The position numbers were made by a program, and so were the translations under genes. Positions 1-7,444 of a stretch of DNA of 10,725 nt are shown one piece after another (the first letter of the stretch is position 1; each line of letters opens with the position of its first letter). The notes under the pieces were generated by a model. It made no database searches, was not told the origin of the DNA, and worked only from the letters and a program-made list of their open reading frames with translations. Origin of the DNA: Candidatus Villigracilis proximus (lineage in GTDB: Bacteria; Chloroflexota; Anaerolineae; Anaerolineales; Villigracilaceae); NCBI GenBank assembly GCA_016715195.1, contig JADKBB010000048.1:1-10725 (forward strand). The letters run 5' to 3'.

Positions 1-907
1 CGCCGAGTCGAATGATCAAATCTTTGGGGTCAGCCCATGAACCATGCGCGCTGGCGTAGCGCATTCCTGAAAAATGGACGACCATATATTGCAGCCAATA
101 TGGGTATCGTTGTGGTTCCTTCTTAAAACGCTGATGGATTTCCTCCATCAACTCAGGTTGTTTCTTATTTTCCAGTGAAGCCTTATACTCTTCGGCTTTC
201 CACATGGCAATATCTTTAACTGTAACGGGTTGATCCGGTTTGTATTCGACAAGAAACTCCGCTTCAGACGGCTCGAAGTTTGGGTCGTTTTTAGACAGTT
301 TATACCAGGCGAGTTTACGCTGTTCGATCTTGTCATAAGTCGCGAGGAATGCGCGCAATTGATCGAGTTCCCGTTCGGCCATCGCCAGCGTGGAACTTTC
401 CTTTTGCTTTAATTCTTCTGTCTCAATGGTTCGTTTGGGATGTTCGGGAGCCATCACTTCAAGGCGGCGCTTTCTGGATTTAACCCAGTCACGGTGCATG
501 TTGCGATGATTTACCCAATATTGGATCTGGCCTTCCACAAAACTTTTTTCCCCGCGAATATCCTTGGGCCAGCTTTGAATGAACAGGGCATGGAAGTTAT
601 TGATCTCGGTCAGTTCGGCCTCGTCCACGGGCTTGAACTTTAGATAATTTCCGCGCACATCTTTTGTTAAAAAATATCCGCGCAGAGAGGAATAGGATTT
701 ATACGCGCCAATCGCCGCCAGTTCCTGAGCCTTGGTGTAGGCATCCACTTCTGTTTTGAGCGATGCAATATCCTTATCCTTGTATTGCTTCCAAATATCG
801 ATCTCCATGTAATACAGGAGAAAGTCACGCAATTTCGGTTCGCGCATGGGATAAATGGTGCTGCATAACACTTCATTCTGCCATTGGAAATAAATTGGTT
901 CAGCCAT
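1..907 (-). CDS. Hypothetical protein, C-terminus cut by the window edge
   Basis: A stop-free minus-strand frame runs from ATG at 907 to the left edge, giving 302 codons plus one base. It begins MAEPIYFQWQNEVLCSTIYP. The start is supported by a TAAGGAG ribosome site at 914-920, six bases upstream, and by a good -10 box further up. The visible part is soluble, charged and rich in Trp and Tyr, with no signal peptide or membrane segment. Residues about 150-185 are highly charged and probably helical or coiled. The last visible stretch contains HFSGMRYASAHGSW. This loosely recalls the first catalytic Arg region of tyrosine recombinases (TGLR-type), but the match is too weak for a call, and the decisive His and Tyr boxes would lie outside the window. 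I do not recognise the family. Confidence is for a real gene, not for any function. Confidence 0.8.
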   Translation of the reverse strand, partial: MAEPIYFQWQNEVLCSTIYPMREPKLRDFLLYYMEIDIWKQYKDKDIASLKTEVDAYTKAQELAAIGAYKSYSSLRGYFLTKDVRGNYLKFKPVDEAELTEINNFHALFIQSWPKDIRGEKSFVEGQIQYWVNHRNMHRDWVKSRKRRLEVMAPEHPKRTIETEELKQKESSTLAMAERELDQLRAFLATYDKIEQRKLAWYKLSKNDPNFEPSEAEFLVEYKPDQPVTVKDIAMWKAEEYKASLENKKQPELMEEIHQRFKKEPQRYPYWLQYMVVHFSGMRYASAHGSWADPKDLIIRLG

Positions 908-958
908 GATATGCTCCTTAAGATATTGGTTATTTAAACAATAACAATATAGGGATAA

Positions 959-985
959 ATTATATCCGATTCTTTTGCCATTCAA
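959..985 (-). promoter_or_regulatory. Putative sigma-70-type promoter of the 1-907 gene
   Basis: On the minus strand a perfect TATAAT lies at 959-964. A TTGAAT hexamer lies at 980-985 with a 15-base spacer, and a poorer GATTGA would give 17 bases. It would produce a leader of about 45 bases before the ribosome site at 914-920. The -10 box is convincing and the -35 box is weak. Confidence 0.45.
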
Positions 986-1072
986 TCACGTCCGTACATG
1001 CCAGTCTGCATCAACTGCTCAAAAAGCGCATGAAATATGTACGCTCATAAACAAATCATTTCCTCCTGTACA

Positions 1073-1101
1073 TTGGAACGCACAAGTACCGATCTTAAAA
1101 T
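1073..1101 (+). promoter_or_regulatory. Putative promoter of the glycine-rich membrane protein gene
   Basis: TTGGAA at 1073-1078 is followed after 17 bases by TAAAAT at 1096-1101. This would start transcription near 1108, about 40 bases before the chosen ATG at 1149. The placement supports the shorter start, because the longer reading from 975 would put this promoter inside the coding region. Other AT-rich hexamers nearby, such as TAAAAT at 1108-1113, could serve instead. Confidence 0.4.
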
Positions 1102-1148
1102 TAACAGTAAAATACAGTCAACTTATATCCTACAAGAAAAGAGAAACG

Positions 1149-1610
1149 ATGTTGGAAAATAAAGAGCTATATTTGAAGAGTACTATTTTTGGCGCCTTGC
1201 TTGGGATGGGGTTCGGTGTTGCGCTGGGAGCTGCGACCGGCGCTTTGAGTGTCACCTGGGTTGGCGTTCGGTTTGGCGCTATTGCCGGAGGTTTGCTGGG
1301 CATGTTGACCGGCGCCTTAACCGGGGCTCTCACTGTGCGTATTGCCGGGCGGACGGGCGGGGTGAGCACCGGCGCGTATACGGGAATGTTATTTGGCGCG
1401 GTGTTTGGCGGTGTGCTGGGAATTTTCATTCCCGCTTCTTTTCGCGCAAGTGTGGCAACTTTTCACGTGCTGATCCTTGATGTCTTAACGCAGGGTGGAT
1501 TTGAAACCGGAGTTCTTTTAAGTTTTTTGCTTTCGTGTATTGCCACGATGGTGGGCGCATGGGTCAGTGGACGAAATCTCCAGGTCCGTGATTTTACAAA
1601 AACGTCCTAG
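1149..1610 (+). CDS. Glycine-zipper-rich small membrane protein
   Basis: 153 residues from ATG 1149 (MLENKELYLK). An in-frame ATG at 975 exists, but the 58 extra residues look like translated intergenic sequence and would span the likely promoter. A weak purine-rich ribosome site (AAGAAAAGAG) precedes 1149. The protein is almost wholly hydrophobic, with four probable membrane segments at about residues 11-35, 40-63, 72-95 and 117-140. The first three are dense in Gly and Ala at spacings of three or four (GALLGMGFGVALGAATGAL and similar), a glycine-zipper pattern that lets helices pack tightly. Repeated GAL-xxG blocks suggest internal duplication. The C-terminus is short and polar. No catalytic motif is visible, and the role is unknown beyond a membrane location. 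It precedes the DUF2721 gene by about 110 bases, with a hairpin between them. Confidence 0.8.
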   Translation: MLENKELYLKSTIFGALLGMGFGVALGAATGALSVTWVGVRFGAIAGGLLGMLTGALTGALTVRIAGRTGGVSTGAYTGMLFGAVFGGVLGIFIPASFRASVATFHVLILDVLTQGGFETGVLLSFLLSCIATMVGAWVSGRNLQVRDFTKTS

Positions 1611-1657
1611 AAACCCACACTTACGAAAAATGTAACCTGTTGTAGTGATTAATGTTC

Positions 1658-1693
1658 CTGCTCTTTGTGTCATATTAGTGATACAAAGAGCAG
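1658..1693 (+). terminator. Hairpin between the two small membrane protein genes
   Basis: CTGCTCTTTGTGTCA (1658-1672) is the reverse complement of 1679-1693 except for one G-T pair, leaving a 6-base loop (TATTAG). The 15-bp stem lies 48 bases after the preceding stop. The downstream sequence (CTTGTATTTAATTT) is AT-rich but lacks a clean T run, so termination may be partial. No good promoter was found for the following gene, so some read-through is likely. An operator is the alternative. Confidence 0.5.
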
Positions 1694-1723
1694 CTTGTAT
1701 TTAATTTATCGAGGAGATATGCA

Positions 1724-2161
1724 ATGACTTCCATTCAAGAATTAATTCCGGTATTACAAATTTCCATTGGACCTGTGATCTTGATCTCAGGCGTTGGCTT
1801 GCTTTTATTGAGTATGACCAACCGTCTGTCACGGGTGATTGAGCGGGCCAGGACTCTGCTTGCTGTGTCTGAAACAGTTTCGGGGCGCGTCCAGAAGCGT
1901 GTCCTTGCCCAGATCGATATCCTGTGGGTGCAGGCGCGTTTGATCCGCTTGTCCATTTTGATGGCGTCCACGAGTTTGTTGAGCGCGGCTTGTTTGATCA
2001 TCGCCCTGTTTATTACGGCTTTGTTCAAACTGGAGGATGCCTGGCTGATCAGCGCCCTGTTTGTGACCTGTCTGCTTTCGTTGATCGGGTCATTGCTGGC
2101 TTTTATCACGGATATTAATCGTTCGCTTACTGCGTTCAAGGTTGAATTGTATGATCGTTAA
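1724..2161 (+). CDS. DUF2721 family membrane protein
   Basis: 145 residues starting at ATG 1724, with a strong GAGGAG ribosome site at 1711-1716. The N-terminus, LQISIGPVILISGVGLLLLS followed by MTNRLSRVIERAR, is the recognisable core of the DUF2721 family. Members are small bacterial membrane proteins of similar length with no established function. Three membrane segments are expected at about residues 10-31, 73-98 and 106-128. A basic, probably cytoplasmic stretch of about 40 residues joins the first two and carries the conserved NRLSRVIERAR element. The C-terminus ends in a short charged tail. It may share a transcript with the glycine-rich protein upstream if the intervening hairpin is leaky. 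The antisense strand is also open for 134 codons, but the family match settles the coding strand. Confidence 0.88.
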   Translation: MTSIQELIPVLQISIGPVILISGVGLLLLSMTNRLSRVIERARTLLAVSETVSGRVQKRVLAQIDILWVQARLIRLSILMASTSLLSAACLIIALFITALFKLEDAWLISALFVTCLLSLIGSLLAFITDINRSLTAFKVELYDR

Positions 2162-2240
2162 TAAATGCCTGCCGATGTAATAAAAAATAAGCTTGTCATT
2201 TCCAGCGGATGTCGAAAATATCCTTATTGCCATCCGGCTA

Positions 2241-2249
2241 TGCTATACT
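2241..2249 (+). promoter_or_regulatory. Extended -10 promoter of the UPF0175-HisKA gene
   Basis: TGC-TATACT at 2241-2249 is a good extended -10 element about 40 bases before ATG 2290. The -35 position (around 2221-2226) has only TCCTTA, which is tolerable for an extended -10 promoter. An imperfect inverted repeat, GGATG (2207-2211) with CATCC (2231-2235), ends just before it and could be a regulator site. Confidence 0.5.
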
Positions 2250-2289
2250 CTCGTGAAATTATTCATCTCTTTTATAAGGCTTGAACTTT

Positions 2290-3105
2290 ATGGAAAAAAC
2301 CATTATTGAGATTCCAACTGAATTATTGCAGGCGGCAAAGATAACCCCTGAGGAAGCCAAAACGCAGCTGGCAATTCGCTTGTATCAGACTCATAAATTA
2401 AATGAAGAGCAAGCCAGCGCTCTGGCCGGAGACACGACTGCCATTGAATCTCTGATTTGGAATCATCAGGCAGCGGGGCATTTCGATCTTGATGAGTTTT
2501 TATCCTGGGCTTCTCATGATTTGAAGACGCCGCTCAATGCCATTATTGGTTTTACCAAGATCGTTATCAAAGGCATGGATGGGCCGATTAATGAGATGCA
2601 AAAAACGGACTTGACCACCGCTTTCAACGGAAGTCAGCGGATGCTGACTCTGCTTACCAATCTGGTGGAAATGGCACACTTGAATAACGGGGATATTGTT
2701 CTTTTTCGCAAATCATATAATCTGGCCGATCTACTTAAAGATGTTGCCAGTCAATGGGAGATAAAGAATCCCGGACTGTCTCTAACGCCCAATATTATGA
2801 TTGATATGCCGAATGCCAGCGTGGATGAAACCCGCTTGAGTCAGGCGGTCTCCAATTTATTGACCTATGCTGCGATCCGTGTGACGGAAGGAGCTCTGTC
2901 TCTTTCTGCCAAAGATGACGAGCAAGAGTTCAAGATCAGCATTCAGAGCGCAGGGAAGAAAGCGCGTGATAAATCCGAGATGGACTCGGCAATGTATAAT
3001 TTCATCTGCTCGGCATTGATCAAATTACACGGCGGTCAAATGGACGAGCCGCAGGAAACCGAAGATGGATTGTTATTAAGTTTTTCACTGCCAAGAATGG
3101 TGTAA
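2290..3105 (+). CDS. UPF0175-like domain fused to HisKA and a degenerate HATPase domain
   Basis: 271 residues from ATG 2290. A TTG at 2281 is in frame but sits only one base from the AAGG ribosome site (2276-2279), whereas ATG 2290 has about 10 bases. Residues 3-58 (EIPTELLQAAKITPEEAKTQ, then LAIRLYQTHKLNEEQASALAG) match the layout of UPF0175, a family of small antitoxin-like proteins. Residues 68-135 form a histidine-kinase dimerisation and phosphoacceptor domain with the H-box SHDLKTPLNAIIGF, His76 being the phosphosite. The C-terminal third retains the outline of a HATPase domain: NLLTYA at 189-194 in place of NLLxNA, HGG at 247-249, and a final LSFSLP. It has Tyr193 where the catalytic N-box Asn belongs and shows no DxGxG or GxGxG nucleotide loops. 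It therefore probably cannot phosphorylate itself, and may be a phosphotransfer or scaffold protein. No membrane segments are present, and no response regulator lies next to it. Confidence 0.85.
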   Translation: MEKTIIEIPTELLQAAKITPEEAKTQLAIRLYQTHKLNEEQASALAGDTTAIESLIWNHQAAGHFDLDEFLSWASHDLKTPLNAIIGFTKIVIKGMDGPINEMQKTDLTTAFNGSQRMLTLLTNLVEMAHLNNGDIVLFRKSYNLADLLKDVASQWEIKNPGLSLTPNIMIDMPNASVDETRLSQAVSNLLTYAAIRVTEGALSLSAKDDEQEFKISIQSAGKKARDKSEMDSAMYNFICSALIKLHGGQMDEPQETEDGLLLSFSLPRMV

Positions 3106-3106
3106 C

Positions 3107-3153
3107 TTAACAAAATAACGCCCCTCATTTGATGAGGGGCGTTGTTTTGTTAA
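3107..3153. terminator. Bidirectional terminator between convergent genes
   Basis: A 22-base arm (3107-3128) pairs with 3132-3153, with a TTG loop and a single T-G pair at 3116/3144. The GC core is AACGCCCCTCAT against ATGAGGGGCGTT. The outer arms are A-rich on one side and T-rich on the other, so either strand ends in a U run after the GC stem. It starts two bases after the stop of the HisKA gene and ends ten bases before the stop of the opposing HD-GYP gene, as expected for a shared intrinsic terminator. Confidence 0.9.
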
Positions 3154-3163
3154 ACAGTGTATG

Positions 3164-5551
3164 TTATTGCGGTTTGTATCCCCGGGCTTCGAGGAATATC
3201 TTTGCAACCTGTGGATCAAAATGTTTTCCAGTCTGCTCCTGAATGTAACGATAAACCTCCTCTTGCGGCCATGCAGCGCGGTAGGGACGGTCGGATGTGA
3301 GCGCGTCGAAGACATCCACTACGCTGAATAAGCGGGCGGAAAGCGGAATATCTTCACCTTTGAGTCCGCGCGGGTAGCCGCTGCCATCCCATTTTTCATG
3401 ATGACAGTAGGAAATTTCCAGCGCATTTTTTAAATATGAAATTGGAGAAAGCATTTGGTGCGCGTATGTGGGGTGCATTCGCATGATCTCCCATTCGCTT
3501 TGTGTAAGCGGACTGTTTTTGAGCAGGATCGAATCAGGGACTCCCATTTTCCCGATATCATGGAGCAGGGATCCGCGCCAGAGGTTCTGTTTTTCCGTAT
3601 CTTCCATTCCCATTTTTTCAGCCAATTCCAAAGCCATTTTTGTGACGCGCTGCGTGTGACCTTCTGTTTCCCGGTCGCGCAGGTCGAGCGCGCGTGACCA
3701 GCCTTCGATGGTGGCATCGTAGGCGAGTTTGAGTTCGGTATTGGAGCGCTGTAAATTTTCGAGCAGGGATGCGCTTTCGATTGCGATGGCGGCTTGCGTG
3801 GCGAGGGTTTCAAAATAGTTGATCCATTCGGGGTCGGGGTCAACTGTGTTTCGATGGAAAAGTTCAAGCACGCCTTTAATTTGTCCCTTGACCACCAGCG
3901 GGGTGGCATAGTGTGCGGTAAATGTTTCATCAGCCAACAGCGAGGAGCGGCTGAAAATACCAGGTGCCAGTTTCAGGTTGGGGCAGGATACGGTTCTATA
4001 TTCCAGGGCGGCTGTTCCTGCGCATCCTTCCCCAATTTTGACGTGTGAGTGTTCAATGTTGCGGGTTTTGAATCCAATTCCGGCGGCGTAATCGAGCGTG
4101 TGTGTGATGGGATTTAATAAGAGGATACCGGCTGCATCCATTTCAAGTTCGTTCTTTACGTTGTTGAGGATCACATTCAATGTGACATTTGAGTCGAAGT
4201 TGCTGCTGATGGCAAGATCGATCTGATGTAAGGCGATCAGATGATGCAGCTGCATCTCAGTTTGTTCATGGAGGATGATGCGGTGGATCGCGTTGGCGGC
4301 GATATCGGCAATTGCGGCCAGCAGACGCAGGTCCTGGTCTGCCAGATCGATTTTGCGGGCGATCCACAATGCGCCGATGGCACGTTCCTGTGCCACCAGG
4401 GGGACAGATGCCAGGCAGTGAGACTCACCGAGCAGGTCAGGTCGGTAAAAGAGTGCGTCACTTTCTGCGCGGTTGTTTAAGTAGGGCTTTTTATTTGTGA
4501 TCACCCAGTTGCACACGCCCTGCCCCGGCGGAATGTGCAGGCCGGCCATTCTTTCGGCAACAATGCCGCGTCCCATTTCGTCAATGAAACCGCCGGTCTG
4601 CGGATTGGGCAGCACCAGCATGACTCCATCTGCTTTGAAGAGTTCCATCAATTGATCGAGAATCACATTTAGAATTTCAGCTCTGGTCACTGCCTGACGC
4701 AAGGCCGCACTAACTGTGAGGATGGCTTTCTGTTCGCGTTCATATTTTTTGCGTTCTGTAATATCCCGCGCAATGATCTGAATGGACTGTCGTCCCTGAT
4801 ATTGAAATGGGACAGCCGCCACCTCCACATCAACAGATGTGCCATCCAGCCTGAGAAATTTTTCCTCTACAAACGGGACCGGCATATTGTTTGTCAGCAT
4901 ATCGTGGATGCGCTTTTGAGCGAGCAGACGTGAATCTGGATGTATGAAATCCTGGGTGGGTCTGCCGAGTATTTCCGCTTCACTTTTTGCGCCCATCAGT
5001 TGCACATTGGCTGGATTGGTAAAGACGACCAATCCCTGGCTGTGAATACCGATCGCATCAGGGGAGAGTTCCACGAGACGACGATAGCGCTCTTCGCTTT
5101 CCTGCAGATCACGATATGCCAGCAGACTGGTGAGGGCATCACTCAATCGTCTGCTGATTTCCCGAAACAGTCTTTCCTCCTCCTGATTCCAGATGCGTGG
5201 ACGGGAACATTGATGTAAGCCAAACGACCAGGGTTTGCCGATCTTTGGATAAAAAGCCATGGTAATTATAGATTGAACGTTGAATCCTTTTTCCATTTCC
5301 AGTGGAACCGGGTATTCCTCACCCGCTCCAAATTTTACCGGTCCATCTGTATTTCTTAAGATGCGATATATATTGGCACCGGCCGGTTCCATTGGAAGTT
5401 CGATGCCCAGCGGAAGCACGCCGGGATATTCAGGCCGGGTGCGCTCCATGGGCACCTGCCATGTCTCGGCATCCGGGTCACATGGATAGGCCAGCCAGGC
5501 ACGGTCACAATCGAAGATCGAAAGCAGGATATCCAGAACATCGCTCATCAT
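3164..5551 (-). CDS. GAF-PAS-GAF-GAF-HD-GYP phosphodiesterase (downstream part of a split gene)
   Basis: 795 residues if begun at ATG 5551. Domains in order are GAF (about 1-147, containing SIFDCDRAWLAYPCDPDAE), PAS (152-268, ending IIARDITERKK), GAF (280-427), GAF (435-598) and HD-GYP (610-790). The HD-GYP part keeps LLHDIGKMG (His664, Asp665) and HHEKWDGSGYP (717-727, with Gly725-Tyr726-Pro727). It also keeps the later SVVDVFDALTSDRPYR element, so it should be an active cyclic-di-GMP phosphodiesterase. No membrane segment is seen, so sensing is cytosolic, through GAF and PAS ligands. The start is suspect: there is no ribosome site before 5551, the first GAF begins at residue 1, and the same frame continues upstream without a stop as NDLQQ into the region where the preceding ORF ends. 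It is best read as the C-terminal part of the protein encoded from 7397. Confidence 0.9.
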   Translation of the reverse strand: MMSDVLDILLSIFDCDRAWLAYPCDPDAETWQVPMERTRPEYPGVLPLGIELPMEPAGANIYRILRNTDGPVKFGAGEEYPVPLEMEKGFNVQSIITMAFYPKIGKPWSFGLHQCSRPRIWNQEEERLFREISRRLSDALTSLLAYRDLQESEERYRRLVELSPDAIGIHSQGLVVFTNPANVQLMGAKSEAEILGRPTQDFIHPDSRLLAQKRIHDMLTNNMPVPFVEEKFLRLDGTSVDVEVAAVPFQYQGRQSIQIIARDITERKKYEREQKAILTVSAALRQAVTRAEILNVILDQLMELFKADGVMLVLPNPQTGGFIDEMGRGIVAERMAGLHIPPGQGVCNWVITNKKPYLNNRAESDALFYRPDLLGESHCLASVPLVAQERAIGALWIARKIDLADQDLRLLAAIADIAANAIHRIILHEQTEMQLHHLIALHQIDLAISSNFDSNVTLNVILNNVKNELEMDAAGILLLNPITHTLDYAAGIGFKTRNIEHSHVKIGEGCAGTAALEYRTVSCPNLKLAPGIFSRSSLLADETFTAHYATPLVVKGQIKGVLELFHRNTVDPDPEWINYFETLATQAAIAIESASLLENLQRSNTELKLAYDATIEGWSRALDLRDRETEGHTQRVTKMALELAEKMGMEDTEKQNLWRGSLLHDIGKMGVPDSILLKNSPLTQSEWEIMRMHPTYAHQMLSPISYLKNALEISYCHHEKWDGSGYPRGLKGEDIPLSARLFSVVDVFDALTSDRPYRAAWPQEEVYRYIQEQTGKHFDPQVAKIFLEARGYKPQ

Positions 5552-5561
5552 TTGCTGAAGA

Positions 5562-7397
5562 TCATTTCGTTGCCTGAATGGCGCGGTTGACGCGGTCCAT
5601 GTTTTTCAGGAAGCGCAGATAAGCCCGGCGTTCTTCCTCGGCGCGTTTTTTTTCAGTGATGTCGCGGATGATGCCCCGATAGGATGAGATCGTGCCCGTT
5701 TCATCCTTGACGGCTGTCAGAGAACAATGGGTGATCATGGTCTCACTGTTCTTTCTTTTGACCTCCACCTCATATTCCGCACTGTTTCCACTGTTGACTA
5801 ATTTGAGTATGCGCTGACGGTCTTCCGGGCGGGCGTAAACATCTGTTGCGAGATTAAGAGACTGCATCTCTTCCATTGAGTCATAACCGAACATCTCAAC
5901 CCCTTTTCGATTCATATCGAGGATCTTCCCCGCAGGAGATGTGATGAAAAGCCCGTCAAAGGATTCTTGATAGAGAGTGCGGTATTTCTCTTCGCTATTT
6001 TGCAGCGCCTCTTCCCAAAGTTTTTTTTCAGTAACATCATGTGTCAGAGATGCGATGCAAAAGCCCGCCTCTGTTTTGACCGGGAAAACGGTCTGCTGAA
6101 GATAATGCTTTTCCCTGTTCTGTTGAGCGTTGATCTCCACTTCCATCGGCTGCGTAAACATGGGAGACTCGCCGGTCTTTAAAGCCTCAAGAATGGCTGA
6201 TTTAAGATATTCACGGCGTTGAGGTGTTTTCCGCTCAGCGGCCGTGAGTTCCGACACAATATCCCAGAACGGTTTCCCGATCACATCTTTGCGCGCGAGG
6301 CCGGTCATTTTCTCATAGGATTGATTCCACTCGATCACGCTGCCCTGTTCATCAACCAGTATGATTCCTTCCGCTGATTGTTCGATCACAGCGCGGAATT
6401 TTTCCTCGCTTTCATGCAGCGCCTGCCCGGCCTGTTTACGCTCAGTAAACAGCCGCAGACGATCCAGCGCAGCCGCCAGGTGACTTGCCAGTGCTTTGAG
6501 ATAGTCACTTTCCATGGCCGTTGGCGGACGTACGCCCTCATCACCAAAACTCCCGGTGCCGATCGTTCCCAAATGCCTGCCCAGCAAAATGATGGGGATA
6601 TTAACAATGGTACGGCTCCCCAATTTTTCCACGATCTTTTTATCGGTGCGTTCGTCTGTCCGCGCATCTTCGACCACAATGATCTCTCTGGCCGCCGCGA
6701 TCTCTTCGAGCATCCGATCCCCTTTGATGGTAAGCAATGCCACCTCTTCGTTATCAATCACTGCTTTTTCCTGAGCTCCGCTGGCAAGCAACGCCTTGAA
6801 ATGTTGCCTGTCTTCGGTCAACAGATAAACCCATAGATTTTGATACCCAATAATGTCCTGCACTTCTTCGCGTGCAGCTTGCAGCACTTCGCCGTAGGTT
6901 TGCGCGCGTTCAAGATTTCTGGAGAGTTGAAGCAATGACTGTGAATGTCTCTCGCGTTCGTGTAATGTCTCTTCGACCTGCTTGCGCTCGGTCAGATCAA
7001 TAAAGGTGATCAGATGTTTTTTGCCGATGGATGAAAGACGGAACTCAACATAACGGCGCGTGCCGTCCTTGCAGATAACACTTGCCTCCATGGCTTCGAC
7101 CCGGCCATGGGATCGTTCGATCTTTGCCCTCCAGCGCGCTTTGATCTCCTCCCTATACGTTTCATCGGGGTAGGCCAGCGGCCACCAACTTGCCACATTC
7201 GGTATGTCTTCTGTGGTGTAGCCGAACAACTCGGTAAATCTGTTATTAATCGATTCAACGCGCTCGTCAACCCCCGAAGAGACAACAATTGCCACGGGCA
7301 GTGCTTCGATCATTTGCCTGACCTGATGTTCGCTTTCCCATAATTGTTGATGGGGCGCCCTCTTCCCTAAGGGATTGTTCTGATTTGGCCTGCGCAT
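5562..7397 (-). CDS. PAS-GAF-PAS-PAS sensor protein (upstream part of a split gene)
   Basis: 611 residues from ATG 7397 (MRRPNQNNPLGK). A strong GGAGGTT ribosome site at 7401-7407 decides this start; the in-frame ATG at 7427 lies upstream of that site and is rejected. Domains are PAS (about 25-140, closing in FIDLTERKQ), GAF (155-317), PAS (330-460, with SAEGIILVDEQGSVIEWNQS and a closing THDVTEKK) and PAS (465-585, with ESFDGLFITSPAGKILDMNR and a closing IRDITEKK). Charged helical linkers of the usual S-helix kind join them. No kinase, GGDEF, EAL or HD domain and no membrane segment occurs in this part, so alone it has inputs but no output. It ends abruptly at a TGA (5562-5564) ten bases before the next ORF. 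This fits a frameshift rather than two true genes. Confidence 0.88.
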   Translation of the reverse strand: MRRPNQNNPLGKRAPHQQLWESEHQVRQMIEALPVAIVVSSGVDERVESINNRFTELFGYTTEDIPNVASWWPLAYPDETYREEIKARWRAKIERSHGRVEAMEASVICKDGTRRYVEFRLSSIGKKHLITFIDLTERKQVEETLHERERHSQSLLQLSRNLERAQTYGEVLQAAREEVQDIIGYQNLWVYLLTEDRQHFKALLASGAQEKAVIDNEEVALLTIKGDRMLEEIAAAREIIVVEDARTDERTDKKIVEKLGSRTIVNIPIILLGRHLGTIGTGSFGDEGVRPPTAMESDYLKALASHLAAALDRLRLFTERKQAGQALHESEEKFRAVIEQSAEGIILVDEQGSVIEWNQSYEKMTGLARKDVIGKPFWDIVSELTAAERKTPQRREYLKSAILEALKTGESPMFTQPMEVEINAQQNREKHYLQQTVFPVKTEAGFCIASLTHDVTEKKLWEEALQNSEEKYRTLYQESFDGLFITSPAGKILDMNRKGVEMFGYDSMEEMQSLNLATDVYARPEDRQRILKLVNSGNSAEYEVEVKRKNSETMITHCSLTAVKDETGTISSYRGIIRDITEKKRAEEERRAYLRFLKNMDRVNRAIQATK

Positions 7398-7421
7398 GAA
7401 AACCTCCGAACGAAATATACA

Positions 7422-7444
7422 TCTCAAATCCTTTCAATTTGAGA
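7422..7444. promoter_or_regulatory. Inverted repeat in the leader of the sensor gene
   Basis: TCTCAAAT (7422-7429) and ATTTGAGA (7437-7444) are exact reverse complements separated by 7 bases. The repeat lies 15-37 bases upstream of the ribosome site for the gene starting at 7397, and directly beside a possible minus-strand -10 (TATTCT, from GAGAATA at 7441-7447). It could be an operator or a small mRNA hairpin, and the sequence does not decide which. Confidence 0.3.

Larger units (their letters stand above)
3164..7397 (-). pseudogene. Single multi-sensor HD-GYP gene interrupted by a one-base frameshift
   Basis: The upstream ORF ends in RVNRAIQAT-K-stop and the downstream frame reads NDLQQMMSDVLDILLSIFDCD. 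Joined as RVNRAIQATNDLQQMMSDVL, the two make the familiar linker-to-GAF passage found uninterrupted in many long PAS/GAF sensor proteins (from memory of the family). On the minus strand the junction is ACG AAA TGA. Removing one A of the run at 5565-5567 gives ACG AAT GAT and restores one frame of about 1410 residues: PAS-GAF-PAS-PAS-GAF-PAS-GAF-GAF-HD-GYP. Causes could be a real mutation, a homopolymer sequencing error, or less likely a programmed +1 shift at the AAA-TGA stop. The rest of both parts is intact, which points to a very recent event or an error. Confidence 0.75.

Noticed and set aside
148..643. Several short ORFs on both strands (for example 230-412 and 440-643 plus, 148-336 minus)
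   Set aside because: They are out-of-frame readings of the continuous minus-strand frame 907-1, which has a start, ribosome site and promoter and no stops.
975..1148. Upstream extension of the glycine-rich protein from ATG 975
   Set aside because: The 58 extra residues are unlike a protein N-terminus, have no ribosome site and contain the likely promoter at 1073-1101.
1735..2139. 134-codon antisense ORF across the DUF2721 gene
   Set aside because: The plus strand has a recognised family and a strong ribosome site; the antisense frame is a by-product of codon bias.
2281..2289. TTG at 2281 as start of the UPF0175-HisKA protein
   Set aside because: It is one base from the AAGG ribosome site. 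ATG 2290 has workable spacing and matches the usual start of UPF0175 domains.
7398..7427. ATG 7427 as start of the PAS-GAF sensor
   Set aside because: A strong GGAGGTT site at 7401-7407 lies between it and ATG 7397, showing that 7397 is used.
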